A DNA stretch of 41,423 nucleotides from Anaerolineae bacterium (GTDB lineage Bacteria > Chloroflexota > Anaerolineae > Anaerolineales > E44-bin32), in contig JAUWHR010000013.1 of NCBI GenBank assembly GCA_030605795.1, positions 1 through 41,423 of the forward strand. The letters are read 5' to 3'. Position numbers and translations under genes: made by a program. The notes under the pieces are model-generated. The model saw only the letters and a program-made list of their open reading frames with translations. It did not search any database and was not told the DNA's origin. Below are positions 23,637-32,655 of this stretch, in pieces (within the stretch, counting starts at the first letter, position 1; each line of letters begins with the position of its first letter).

Positions 23637-25655
23637 ATGGAAGGCGACCTGGTTGCAGTATTCAAGAGCATTAAACGCTTGTGGCATACTACCACCGAGG
23701 GAGGTCTGGCCATTGTGGGAAGGGGTGATAGGCCTGCAGGCTCGGTGCAAGGGAGGAAGTTGCCGGCTGCTGTACGGCGCGCACTAATCGAAGAATCTCC
23801 GCTGGATGCTCTGAAAACGGGAAGAGGATTCTGGTGGGTTACCTCGCCATCACCCGGATTGCTAGGGCGAGTGCAATTGATCGCCTGGGCGCCAAATGAT
23901 AAAGGTTGGGGCCACTTTCTCCAAATCTGGACCGATATGCTCGCTTTTTCGCTCGGTGAAAAAGCGGTTGCCGATCGGTTGACCGAAGCCCTGGTCGATG
24001 CTTGGGACCGATTGACATTTTTATATGAATTGACCCATATCGCCGGTCAAGTTACTGAACTACCGGACATGCTTTCTTCCATCGTCCGTCTCTTAGCCCA
24101 GGTGGTGTCGGCGGAAGATGTCTTTCTAGTAACAGGAGATGATTCCGGTTGGGAATCGGTCACCGCCTCGGGTGATCTATTACCCCAACCGGCGGCACTA
24201 GTTGAGAACATCCCCCGCGCGGGGCGGCCGGTTGGGTTGGCGGAGATCCAGCCTGCTCTTGCCCAGGCTGAGTCTCCCCTGGCACAGGTAGGAGACCTGT
24301 TGGTGGCGCCTCTGTTGGGGGAAGGTAATCTCTCAGGTGTGATAGGGCTGTTGGATTCACGCCAGTCCTGTTTCGACTCAAGTGATATGCAACTTCTGGC
24401 TTCGGTGGCTGAGCAGGTGGGTGCCCTAATTGAAGCGGTGCGGGCGCGGGCTGCTCGCCAGGAGAGCCAGCGACTTGAGCACGAGTTGGAAATCGCAGCC
24501 GGCATTCAGGCCAGTCTACTCCCGGTTGAATTGCCACGGATCGCGGGACTGGAGCTGGCTGCTTACCTGAGACCAGCGCGTCGGATCGGGGGGGACTTCT
24601 ATGATGTCGCCGAGGCCAAGACCGGGGAGACGATGTTGCTTCTAGTGGATGTGGCCGGGAAAGGCACACCGGCGGCGATCCTCACCGCGTTGGTTCATGC
24701 CATCTTTCATGGTGAAGCGTCGCACAGCCGAGATCCAGCAGATTTATTGCAGGTCATTAACCAGATCCTGCAACCTGATCTCGAGAAAGCCGAGGCATTC
24801 GTTACCGCGGTGATCGTTCGTCTTGAAAGCGAGTCAATCGGTTTCTCCTATGCCTCAGCTGGACACGTGGATGCTGCACATTGGCGTAACCGTGATCAAA
24901 GGGTAGAGTTCCTGCCGGCCACCGGACTCCCCCTGGGGATCGATCCAACATGTACTTATCATTCTCAACCGGTCGCTTTAAACCCGGGTGATGTTCTGTA
25001 TCTTTATTCAGATGGTGTAACCGAAGCCGAGAACCCGGAGGGAGCGTTCCTTGGCTTGCGGGGCCTATCGGATATAATCAACGCCATAAATCCTGCGCAA
25101 GTGGAGGAACAACTTAGGATTATTGTGGAAAGCCTTGATGTTTATCGACGTGATCTGCCTCTGCGAGATGATGTTACCCTATTATTGGTAAGGGCATTAC
25201 CGGAGAACGAGGTTTCAAGAGAGGTGATACCATTTGTCATTCCAGTAGAGCTGACGGCGATCAGCCAATTGGTGGACCTCGTCCGGAACCTCGGCCCAAC
25301 GCTGCCGATATCCAATGCCGAACATCGTCGCCAGATGGCGGATGATTTCGCCCTAGCATTGTCGGAGGTCGTCACCAACCAAATTGAGCATGCCTTCCAG
25401 GGGCGAAAAGGACAAATATATGGTCGGGTGATAGTCGAGAGGGAACAGCTGGTGGCCGATTTGTACGACAGTGGTGTACCTTTTCAGCCGTCCAAGATCC
25501 CGCAGATACCGGTCGATTCAGACGATCCCCCTGAGAGGGGGTATGGGCTGAGGTTGGTACGAGGGCTACTGGATATATTTGTATGTCGCAGGCTGGAGGG
25601 AGAGCGAAATCATTGGCACTTGGTTAAGAAGTTCTCCGGAGTTGATAAGCTATGA
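23637..25655 (+). CDS. GAF / PP2C (SpoIIE) phosphatase / HATPase fusion, partner-switching regulator
   Basis: 672 residues in four parts. Residues 1-120 are unassigned. A GAF-like sensor lies at ~125-270. A coiled segment ending in ELEIAAGIQASLLPVELP leads into a PP2C/SpoIIE phosphatase at ~300-515, with metal-site motifs GGDFYD (318-323), VDVAGKG (Asp338), YSDGVTEAE (Asp459) and RDDVTLL (Asp511-512). A GHKL ATPase of RsbW type is at ~525-672, with N-box Glu577 and Asn581 and a YGLRLVRGLLD glycine region. One chain thus carries both the phosphatase and the kinase-like half of a partner switch. The STAS gene overlaps its stop (ATGA), and that protein is its likely substrate. Confidence 0.92.
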   Translation: MEGDLVAVFKSIKRLWHTTTEGGLAIVGRGDRPAGSVQGRKLPAAVRRALIEESPLDALKTGRGFWWVTSPSPGLLGRVQLIAWAPNDKGWGHFLQIWTDMLAFSLGEKAVADRLTEALVDAWDRLTFLYELTHIAGQVTELPDMLSSIVRLLAQVVSAEDVFLVTGDDSGWESVTASGDLLPQPAALVENIPRAGRPVGLAEIQPALAQAESPLAQVGDLLVAPLLGEGNLSGVIGLLDSRQSCFDSSDMQLLASVAEQVGALIEAVRARAARQESQRLEHELEIAAGIQASLLPVELPRIAGLELAAYLRPARRIGGDFYDVAEAKTGETMLLLVDVAGKGTPAAILTALVHAIFHGEASHSRDPADLLQVINQILQPDLEKAEAFVTAVIVRLESESIGFSYASAGHVDAAHWRNRDQRVEFLPATGLPLGIDPTCTYHSQPVALNPGDVLYLYSDGVTEAENPEGAFLGLRGLSDIINAINPAQVEEQLRIIVESLDVYRRDLPLRDDVTLLLVRALPENEVSREVIPFVIPVELTAISQLVDLVRNLGPTLPISNAEHRRQMADDFALALSEVVTNQIEHAFQGRKGQIYGRVIVEREQLVADLYDSGVPFQPSKIPQIPVDSDDPPERGYGLRLVRGLLDIFVCRRLEGERNHWHLVKKFSGVDKL

Positions 25656-26002
25656 AGATCGAGATTGAACGCCCTAAACCCGGTCGGGTGATCGTCAGGC
25701 TTCAAGGCAGACTCGATGCTGATACTGCACCAGGACTAAAGGAGCAGCTACATGAAATTGCTCGAACGGGAGCTGAGTCTGTTGTCGTTGACATGCAGGC
25801 TGTAGATTTCATTGATAGTTCGGGTCTATCAGCATTGGTTTCAGGGTTGAAAGCCTTACGTCAGCAGGGTGGTGCGCTCAACCTTAGTCAGCCACAAACG
25901 CAAGCATTAACCGCGCTTCGCCTTACCATGCTCGATCGTGTCTTTCCCATATTTACCTCGGTAGAAGAGGCACTGAGCGAAGGCGATCTGCTCGCCCCAT
26001 AA
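25652..26002 (+). CDS. STAS-domain anti-sigma factor antagonist
   Basis: 116 residues, one STAS domain of RsbV/SpoIIAA type. The phosphorylation segment VDFIDSSGLSALVSGL is intact, with the target serine at residue 56 or 57. It is dephosphorylated and phosphorylated by the PP2C and HATPase parts of the preceding protein (inference from family and coupling). Start codon overlaps the upstream stop (ATGA). No sigma factor is in the window, so the output could be a distant sigma factor or a non-sigma target. Confidence 0.94.
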   Translation: MKIEIERPKPGRVIVRLQGRLDADTAPGLKEQLHEIARTGAESVVVDMQAVDFIDSSGLSALVSGLKALRQQGGALNLSQPQTQALTALRLTMLDRVFPIFTSVEEALSEGDLLAP

Positions 26003-26012
26003 GAGGTGACAC

Positions 26013-26381
26013 ATGGGGGCACAGATTCTGGTCGTCGATGATGAGGATTATATTTGCCGGCTGATCCGCTTTGTGTTGGAAGATGCTGGATATGAGGTCC
26101 TCCTGGCCGGCTCAACCGAGGAGGGGTTAAAACTGCTTCGGGAAGCCCATCCTGATATTGTGACCATCGACTTGATGATGCCGGGCCGGAGTGGACTGGA
26201 CATGCTAGCCGAGATGCAGGCCGATCCTGCGATACGCGATGTTCCTTCTTTAGTGGTAACAGCAGTCGGTATACAGGCAGATCTAGAGCAAGCTAATAAA
26301 TTGGGAGCCACAGCAACCCTCAATAAGCCTTTCAGCCACCAACAATTGATTGACGCGATACGCGGCGTGCTTGGCGAATGA
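26013..26381 (+). CDS. single-domain response regulator (CheY-like receiver)
   Basis: 122 residues, receiver domain only. Acidic pocket Asp9-Asp10, phospho-acceptor Asp53 (IVTIDLMMPGRSG), switch Thr83 and conserved Lys105 (LNKPF) are all present, so it should be phosphorylatable. No histidine kinase is nearby apart from the GHKL domain of the phosphatase fusion, which is not a typical His kinase. Start follows the STAS gene by 10 bases. Its stop overlaps the alpha-galactosidase start (ATGA), tying both to one message. Confidence 0.94.
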   Translation: MGAQILVVDDEDYICRLIRFVLEDAGYEVLLAGSTEEGLKLLREAHPDIVTIDLMMPGRSGLDMLAEMQADPAIRDVPSLVVTAVGIQADLEQANKLGATATLNKPFSHQQLIDAIRGVLGE

Positions 26382-28804
26382 GCCTCACCCTAACCTCGAA
26401 TTACATGACTTTTTACCTTCGCCTGCCTGAAGGACGATGGGACCTTTCCTCAAGCGATGCGTCGTACCCACAGCTGGAGTCAGTTGCCATGTCGGTTGCT
26501 TGGCGGGTGGATGGTACCCGCCGGAGGTGGGATGGCGATTTGCACGGCGCATCTATTTCCGAGTCAAGAGTTGAGGATTCGATTCATGGCTCAATGAAGT
26601 GGGTCACCATAGAACAACTACTTCCTTCAGACCAGCTTCTTATATGCCTCCAATTCTCCCTGGGGCTCGAAACGCCGCTCTTTCTATGGCGCATCCAGAT
26701 AAAAAACCAATCGAAGCAGCCCATATTTATCGATCAGTTGGAGATGTTATGTGTGGGGTCTCCTCACCCCCTGCGTCGTGGTCAACGGGCTCGTTTTAAT
26801 CAACCGCTGAGTCGCTCTATAGAGGATCCCAATGCGGGCACCTTACGGGTGCAACCGACGCCTAGTGAGTTGGCATTCTATTGCACGGGCTGGCAAAGTT
26901 GGACTTATGCCGGAACTTTGGGCTTGGGAGATCGGTTTCCCCGGACTCGTTTTGGACCAATTCTAAACCCAGTTCTAGTTAATCGGGGGACGCCAGTTCC
27001 CCGCCGACGGGGATCTTTCGCTTCCGACATGTTCGGTGTGATTGGGGACCGACGCAGTCGGGTCGGCATCCTGATGGGTTTTCTATCGCAGCGTGAAACC
27101 TTCGGCAGTTTAGAAACCCGTCTAGATGCCTTCGATCCACACTTGCGCCTGTGGGCAAATGGTGATCAGGCAAAGCTGGTCCCAGGTGAGACTTTTGCCA
27201 CTGATTGGGCTTGCATTCAGTTTGTGGATCTCGACGCTGAGGTTCCGTTTGGGGCTTACCTGGAGGCTGTAGCGGGTGAGAATAATGCCCGCCGGGCGAA
27301 GCCAACACCAATTGGATGGTGCACTTGGTATCATTTCTTCCAATCAGTCACCCAGGACGATGTGCTGGCCAACCTCCGATGGGCGGAGCAGAATAGGGAT
27401 GCAATTCCCCTGGAGATCATCCAGATTGACGATGGCTATCAGGCTGGGGTCGGCGACTGGTATGAAGCGAATGAGACCTCTTTCACTGATGGTATGAACC
27501 AGCTCAGCGCTGAAATTCGGGATGCCGGTTTCCGACCAGGCCTATGGCTCGCGCCTTTCGTTGCCAAACCAGGCGCCCGACTGCTTGGTGAACATCCTGA
27601 GTGGGTTCTCCGTGATTCTTCTGGCCGGTCAGCTAACGCGGGTTTCATTTTCGAGTCTTTTTCCCGGGCTCTAGATGTCACCCACCCAGAGTATCTGGCT
27701 TATCTTAACCACCTCATCACTACAGTAACCCATGATTGGGGGTATGACTATCTAAAGCTGGACTTTCTTTATGCTGGGGCATTGCCAGGTGCACATCACG
27801 ACCCGACACAAACCCGAGCGCAAGCCTTCTATCGGGCATTGAAAGTGATCCGTGAGGCCGCCGGTGAAGATGTGACACTATTGGGTTGCGGTTGTCCGCT
27901 GGGGTCTGGCGTCGGGATCTTCGATTGCATGCGGATCGGCCCCGATGTCGCACCACGCTGGCGACCATCTTATCGGGGGATCAATTTTCCCTTCAAAAAC
28001 GAACCTGGGATGCCAGCAGCTCGAAGCGCCATCCACTCAATTATCTCGCGTGGATTCCTGCACAGACGCTGGTGGATCAACGACCCTGACTGTCTGTTAT
28101 TGCGGGATGAAAATACAGACCTGACGGAAGCCGAGGTTCAGAGCCTGGCGACGGTCATATCCCTTTCAGGGGGATCGCTTGTTGTTTCTGATCATATGCC
28201 CGCTTTAAGCAGGGAGCGGGTGACATGGTTGGCGCGCCTGTTACCCCCGTTGCCGAGCGCAGCACGGGCCGTGGACTGGTTTGATGCTGCCTATCCGTCT
28301 CGCCTGGTGCTTCCGCTTAACGGTGAAGCCGGAGCGTGGTATCTAATAGCATTGCTTAATTGGAGCGATCTTCAAGCAGATGTCGACCTAAATTTAGATG
28401 AGATGGGAGTGCAGCCTGCGGGGGCACTCCATACTGTGGATTTCTGGCGAGCTTCCTATAGGCGGTTGGAGGATCCGCTGCTTCACCTTTCCGCAATCCC
28501 CGCTCACGGAGTTCGGTTGCTCGCGGTGCGACCGGTAATGGAAGCTCCGCAATGGCTTGGTGACACCCTGCATATCTCACAAGGTTTGGCTGTTCGCAGC
28601 TGGCATGTGGCTGACAAGCGTCTCGTTGCCCAACTAGACTTAGGTCGCCGTGCTCAAGGTAGAGTATGGATGGCACTACCATCCGCGCCAGAGATGGCTA
28701 TCCTAGATAAACGTCCAGTCTCCTGGCAACAGGAGGCAGAAGGAGTCTATACGTTCGATCTCACCTTGGCCGGGGAAGCCCGTTTGGAGATCATCTGGGA
28801 GTAA
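26378..28804 (+). CDS. GH36-family alpha-galactosidase
   Basis: 808 residues. The N-terminal ~280 form a beta-sandwich domain, followed by the catalytic barrel: GWCTWYHFFQSVTQDD (around 311-326), IIQIDDGYQ, FRPGLWLAPFVAKPGARL, the nucleophile Asp462 in YLKLDFLYAG, and acid/base candidate Asp523 in MRIGPDVAP, 61 residues later (about the spacing in bacterial GH36 enzymes). The C-terminal beta domain runs from ~600. No signal peptide, so it is a cytoplasmic enzyme that cleaves alpha-galactosides such as melibiose or raffinose-type sugars; substrate not fixed. Start overlaps the response regulator stop. No sugar transporter lies in the window. Confidence 0.9.
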   Translation: MSLTLTSNYMTFYLRLPEGRWDLSSSDASYPQLESVAMSVAWRVDGTRRRWDGDLHGASISESRVEDSIHGSMKWVTIEQLLPSDQLLICLQFSLGLETPLFLWRIQIKNQSKQPIFIDQLEMLCVGSPHPLRRGQRARFNQPLSRSIEDPNAGTLRVQPTPSELAFYCTGWQSWTYAGTLGLGDRFPRTRFGPILNPVLVNRGTPVPRRRGSFASDMFGVIGDRRSRVGILMGFLSQRETFGSLETRLDAFDPHLRLWANGDQAKLVPGETFATDWACIQFVDLDAEVPFGAYLEAVAGENNARRAKPTPIGWCTWYHFFQSVTQDDVLANLRWAEQNRDAIPLEIIQIDDGYQAGVGDWYEANETSFTDGMNQLSAEIRDAGFRPGLWLAPFVAKPGARLLGEHPEWVLRDSSGRSANAGFIFESFSRALDVTHPEYLAYLNHLITTVTHDWGYDYLKLDFLYAGALPGAHHDPTQTRAQAFYRALKVIREAAGEDVTLLGCGCPLGSGVGIFDCMRIGPDVAPRWRPSYRGINFPFKNEPGMPAARSAIHSIISRGFLHRRWWINDPDCLLLRDENTDLTEAEVQSLATVISLSGGSLVVSDHMPALSRERVTWLARLLPPLPSAARAVDWFDAAYPSRLVLPLNGEAGAWYLIALLNWSDLQADVDLNLDEMGVQPAGALHTVDFWRASYRRLEDPLLHLSAIPAHGVRLLAVRPVMEAPQWLGDTLHISQGLAVRSWHVADKRLVAQLDLGRRAQGRVWMALPSAPEMAILDKRPVSWQQEAEGVYTFDLTLAGEARLEIIWE

Positions 28805-28812
28805 CCAACTTG

Positions 28813-29628
28813 ATGACCATCGATCAATCGGTCCAAGTGTTTGTACTGCTCCTGTTTATCGGGCTGTTATTATCTCTATCGGTTGGTTGGCAACAGATTC
28901 GTTCCGCCAGAGGGCTGCCCTATTTCATGTTGCGGCGTGAACGTCTCTCCCGGGGGTGGCGATGGGTGTCCTTAGCATTCGCCTTAAGTATGGCGGTGAT
29001 ACTTGTGCAGATTTTCGGCCGCCAGGCGGTTTATGTTATCCTCCCGCCGACGCCATCGATAACACCGACGGCCACCGTCACCCTTACCCCGACTATCACC
29101 TTGTCGCCTACGATCACCTGTACCTCAACCATCACCGCCACCTCCACCATCACTCCAACCGGGACTGAGACGCCAACCCCAGTATTGCCTGAGGCACTCG
29201 CCTTGGTGCTGCTACAGGAAACGATTACCCCCAACCCCGAAGCGGTTTTTAGTCCGATTGATGTCGCCACGCGCATCGACGATCAAAATCGAGCGATTAA
29301 TCCTGCTGAGAGCTTCGAAAACCCGTTAGGCAGGCTCTACGGAGCGTTCACTTACGACAATCTACAGGACGGGGTACGTTGGACTGCGATTTGGTATCGA
29401 GGGGAGGATGAGGTCTGTATCGATACAAAAGCGTGGGAGGGTGGCACTGGCGGCTGGGGCTACACCGACTGTCAGCCATCTCAATGGCTCCCGGGGGAGT
29501 ATGAGATTCGAATGTTCCTCGGAGAGCAGTGGAAAATTTCGGTTCGTTTCATGGTGGTGGGTGAGCCGCCAACCCTCACCTTGACCCCCAGTTATACTCC
29601 GTTCCTCAATCCTACATCTACTCCATAG
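28813..29628 (+). CDS. membrane-anchored protein with Thr/Pro linker and extracytoplasmic domain
   Basis: 271 residues from the ATG at 28813; the preceding TTG is in frame but less likely. Two transmembrane segments (about 8-27 and 54-75) are separated by an Arg-rich cytoplasmic loop. A Thr/Pro/Ser low-complexity linker of ~45 residues follows (TPTATVTLTPTITLSPT and similar), then a compact ~95-residue domain with WYRGEDEVCIDTKAWEGG and WLPGEYEIRMFLGEQWK, resembling an extracellular beta-sandwich. A second short Thr/Pro run ends the protein. Family not recognised. It follows the alpha-galactosidase by 8 bases, so likely the same operon. Confidence 0.75.
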   Translation: MTIDQSVQVFVLLLFIGLLLSLSVGWQQIRSARGLPYFMLRRERLSRGWRWVSLAFALSMAVILVQIFGRQAVYVILPPTPSITPTATVTLTPTITLSPTITCTSTITATSTITPTGTETPTPVLPEALALVLLQETITPNPEAVFSPIDVATRIDDQNRAINPAESFENPLGRLYGAFTYDNLQDGVRWTAIWYRGEDEVCIDTKAWEGGTGGWGYTDCQPSQWLPGEYEIRMFLGEQWKISVRFMVVGEPPTLTLTPSYTPFLNPTSTP

Positions 29629-29701
29629 GGGTACTCCATAAGGAATGAGCAACGGGCTACTGCTAATTCAATCGGTCGATTAGACGATCTAGTTCCGTGG
29701 T

Positions 29702-30715
29702 TTATACTAACTTAATATAGGGACGCAGGGCTTCCAACCTAGCCTGGACGAGGTCGGGTAGAGCGTTGATAGCGTACAATGCTCCCGAGCCCTCAATTGT
29801 GAAGGAGGCTGAAATGCTGCCCCGCAGTGCAGCTTCAACCACATCTCCTGTTTGGTTCAATCCGACCACAAACCCACCACAAAACGCGTCGCCGGCGCCA
29901 GTCACGTCCTTGACCTTGGATGGGTAGGCAGGTATACGCCAACGTCGCTTCGCCTGGCTGTCCCATACGGACTGACCGCTTGCGCCTTGTTTGATGACCA
30001 CGAAGCGGCAGCCCATTGAGCCAAAAGCTTCAGCCATTTCCCAAATATCCATTTCAATTGGCCTGAAGAAATTGCATGCTTCTTTTTCACTCGGGAGGAA
30101 CGCATCCAGCCCTCTTACCACGATAGGCAATTCCGCTTCGAAGTTAGGATCCATGTATCGCTCAGATGGATCAACTGTCACCAGAGGGATTCCCAGCTCT
30201 CTTAGCCGAAAGGGAACTGCTGTGTGAGTAAGAAAATCGGCTGGAGCGAGGTGGGCAGCTTGTGCCTTGACGACTTGTTGTGGCAGATCATCCGGGCGGA
30301 TGGCAAGCGGGTTGAATTGATTTCGATTGTCCTGCCCTTCGGTAGAAGAGCGATAATCTATTAGTGCTTTAGGCAACGGTTGGTTGATCCGTAGAAAGTG
30401 GGACGCCGGATTGGTATCGACCCGCTCTTCGGGGGAGAGGTAAGCGTAAAAAGTACATGAGTTGTGTGGCTCTGGTAGCTGCAAGACGCCATCAATGTTA
30501 AAACCGGCGCTAGTGAGTTGGTCGAGAAAGTCAGTAGGGAAATCGGAGCCCACTCGACTCACCAGCCCCACCGACTCGGTCCAGAGACTGGCTCCTACTG
30601 CTGCATAGACGGCATTACCGCCAAGGACGCCAAGATAAACTTCACCATGGTGAGTGATACAATAATCTTGGCGTAGTCCCCCAATAGTGACATACTGGAA
30701 TTCATATACCGACAT
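29702..30715 (-). CDS. PfkB-family carbohydrate kinase
   Basis: 337 residues, ribokinase-fold. The N-terminal GGNAVYAAVGASLW substrate-binding block and the C-terminal DVTGAGDAFCGGFVVG anion hole are intact, with catalytic Asp276. It phosphorylates a sugar or nucleoside with ATP; the substrate is not decided. It is divergent from a double-SIS sugar isomerase 39 bases away, suggesting an amino-sugar or hexose pathway. No Shine-Dalgarno is visible; TATAAT on the minus strand lies only 8 bases before the ATG, so the message may be leaderless. Confidence 0.92.
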   Translation of the reverse strand: MSVYEFQYVTIGGLRQDYCITHHGEVYLGVLGGNAVYAAVGASLWTESVGLVSRVGSDFPTDFLDQLTSAGFNIDGVLQLPEPHNSCTFYAYLSPEERVDTNPASHFLRINQPLPKALIDYRSSTEGQDNRNQFNPLAIRPDDLPQQVVKAQAAHLAPADFLTHTAVPFRLRELGIPLVTVDPSERYMDPNFEAELPIVVRGLDAFLPSEKEACNFFRPIEMDIWEMAEAFGSMGCRFVVIKQGASGQSVWDSQAKRRWRIPAYPSKVKDVTGAGDAFCGGFVVGLNQTGDVVEAALRGSISASFTIEGSGALYAINALPDLVQARLEALRPYIKLV

Positions 30716-30754
30716 GATAAGAAATTATACATCCGAGTGAGGGAGGTTTCATCA

Positions 30755-31852
30755 GTGGACTCATTGACTGTTCAATCATTGATGGCGGTGGATTTTATCA
30801 CCTCGAGCTGGCCAAAAGTAAAGAATCAGGCCATGGAAGTGTTGGCTGGGTGGACTTCCGAGATTGATGAGTTGATCCTGTGTGGTTGTGGGGATTCTCA
30901 TCATGCAGCGCTTGGTCTCGAGATGGCACTTGCTTGGTGGACAGGAAAGCGAGTTCGGGCCGTTCCGGCGATGACCGCGGCTCGCTACCTCGTGCCCGGT
31001 CTGGGTTCCTCATCTGCCAGGTCTTTGGTGATTGGTATATCAGCCTCGGGGGAGGTTGCCAGGACGCGCGAAGCGGTTGAAATAGGAGTTGCTGTTGGCG
31101 CTCGTACGCTGGCTATTACCGGTGCTCTAGATAATTCATTGGCACAGACTGCTGAAGCGAGTTTAACCCTTACCACTCCTCCTGTGCCCCCCGGGCCGGG
31201 ATTGTTGAGTTATTTGGCCTCGACTCTCATGGGCCTCGCAGTGGCGGCAACCTTGGCTTCAGCTTCTCACCGTCAGGAGTTGGAGCGCTGCATTGAGGAT
31301 ACACCGACTATCCTAAAGGATTGGTGTGAGGAGCAGATGGAAGCGGGGAAGCAGTTCGCGGAGGACACAGCTGACAGCATTGTGGTTTACCTGGGCAGTG
31401 GCCCCGGGTATGGCTCGGCGCTCTTCGCTGCAGCAAAGCTTATCGAAGCGGCGGGCATTCAAACTTGGGGACAGGATGTGGAGGAGTGGACCCACCTCGA
31501 GTACTTCTGTGAACCGGCAGATATGCCAACTTGGCTGTTGAGCTCGGGTGGTCGCAGTACAAGTCGTGAACAGGAAGTGCTCGAGGCTGCGCGAGCAATA
31601 GGTCGGAGGGTTATCGTCAGTTCCTGGCCTGGGGGTGATGGCTGGTCGCCACAAGCGCGCGAGGCGCTTGCCCCACTGGGGCTTTGGGCGGGACCAGCAG
31701 CGTATGCCAGCCGTCGGGCAGAAATGATGGGCGAACAACCATTTCGTGGTTTCGGTGGCGGTCGGAACTTCCTTGAAGGTGGTGGCGTCAGCCGGATTCG
31801 GAGCAGTGCGCGTGTTTCACCGGCTGAGGTACTGACTCTTTGGCAGGGGTAG
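30755..31852 (+). CDS. double SIS-domain sugar isomerase/deaminase-like protein
   Basis: 365 residues from the GTG at 30755, chosen because GGGAGG precedes it by 8 bases; an upstream in-frame GTG at 30737 overlaps that ribosome site. Two SIS (sugar isomerase) domains are recognisable: residues ~35-185 with LILCGCGDSHHAA and ISASGEVARTREAVEIG, and ~200-345 with VYLGSGPGYGSALFAA and LLSSGGRSTSREQE. The layout matches the isomerase half of GlmS and the AgaS/FrlB group, but no glutaminase domain or catalytic pair can be fixed, so deaminase, isomerase or lyase activity all remain possible. Divergent from a PfkB kinase. Confidence 0.85.
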   Translation: MDSLTVQSLMAVDFITSSWPKVKNQAMEVLAGWTSEIDELILCGCGDSHHAALGLEMALAWWTGKRVRAVPAMTAARYLVPGLGSSSARSLVIGISASGEVARTREAVEIGVAVGARTLAITGALDNSLAQTAEASLTLTTPPVPPGPGLLSYLASTLMGLAVAATLASASHRQELERCIEDTPTILKDWCEEQMEAGKQFAEDTADSIVVYLGSGPGYGSALFAAAKLIEAAGIQTWGQDVEEWTHLEYFCEPADMPTWLLSSGGRSTSREQEVLEAARAIGRRVIVSSWPGGDGWSPQAREALAPLGLWAGPAAYASRRAEMMGEQPFRGFGGGRNFLEGGGVSRIRSSARVSPAEVLTLWQG

Positions 31853-31874
31853 ATGGGGAGAACGGATGTCTTAT

Positions 31875-31902
31875 TTGCGGCGCTTGGAAAAGAGTGTATA
31901 AT
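31875..31902 (+). promoter_or_regulatory. promoter of the response regulator gene, with leader hairpin
   Basis: A perfect -10 TATAAT (31897-31902) with a weak -35 TTGCGG (31875-31880) at 16-base spacing. The start near 31909 leads directly into a hairpin GGCAGCA/TGCTGCC (about 31911-31939) before the ATG at 31965. Confidence 0.5.
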
Positions 31903-31964
31903 GATTCTCGGGCAGCATCATTGCTAGAGGGTGCTGCCTAACTTTAAACCCAAGGGTCCCCGAT

Positions 31965-32633
31965 ATGACAGTAGCGAACATCCTGCTAATCGAAAGCGGT
32001 CGAGCAAACGCGCCATCTTTTGCTCCTGCACTTGATAAGAAGGGGTATGCGGTATCAATTCACCATAAGTTGGACTCCGGGTTGGAGGAGGCGAGAAAGA
32101 ACGAGCCGGATCTGGTTATCCTGGATGCGGCATCAATGAAGACCAGCGGCAAGCGTCTTTGCCGCAAGACTCGGGTTGAGCTTGACGGCGTTCCAATAAT
32201 TCTGGTGTCGCCGGAGGGGACACAGCCTGACCCTGCTTGCGGAGCCAGCTTGACTTTGGTCCATCCATTCACCCCGCGCAAATTACTCAACCGGGTGGCT
32301 CGCATGCTGCCAGGTGACGGGAGTTTCACCTTAGAAATGGGTCCCATCAAGCTCGATCTCGGCCAAAGTAAAGTACGATGCTTGGAAAAAGAATCCCGGC
32401 TCACACCCAAACTGGCTCAATTACTTGAAGTATTCATGCACAACCCGGGGCGTTTGATGACCCGAAAGAAACTCATCCGCCAGGTATGGCACACAGACTA
32501 CATTGGGGACACGCGTACTCTTGATGTGCATATGAGCTGGCTTCGACGAGCGATTGAGCCGGATCCTATGAGACCTCACTTTCTGAAGACCATTCGGGGA
32601 ATGGGTTACCGTCTCGACTTGCCGCAAGAGTAA
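31965..32633 (+). CDS. OmpR-type regulator with degenerate receiver domain
   Basis: 222 residues. Residues 1-112 have a receiver fold, with Asp54 in LVILDAASMK retained, but the acidic pair is replaced by Glu10-Ser11, the switch position is Ser82 and the invariant lysine is His100 (LVHPF). Such receivers usually act without phosphorylation. Residues ~125-222 are a winged-helix DNA-binding domain with LTPKLAQLLEVFMHNPGRLM, TRKKLIRQVWHTDY and DTRTLDVHMSWLRRAI, close to the PhoB/OmpR pattern. No histidine kinase is adjacent. A terminator follows at 32656. Confidence 0.9.
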   Translation: MTVANILLIESGRANAPSFAPALDKKGYAVSIHHKLDSGLEEARKNEPDLVILDAASMKTSGKRLCRKTRVELDGVPIILVSPEGTQPDPACGASLTLVHPFTPRKLLNRVARMLPGDGSFTLEMGPIKLDLGQSKVRCLEKESRLTPKLAQLLEVFMHNPGRLMTRKKLIRQVWHTDYIGDTRTLDVHMSWLRRAIEPDPMRPHFLKTIRGMGYRLDLPQE

Positions 32634-32655
32634 TAAAGAGTAAAAGATCTTTTCT

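Noticed and set aside
24160-24669. Minus-strand 169-codon frame inside the phosphatase fusion
   Set aside because: High Pro/Ser/Arg composition typical of an antisense shadow in GC-rich coding sequence; the plus strand has clear PP2C motifs.
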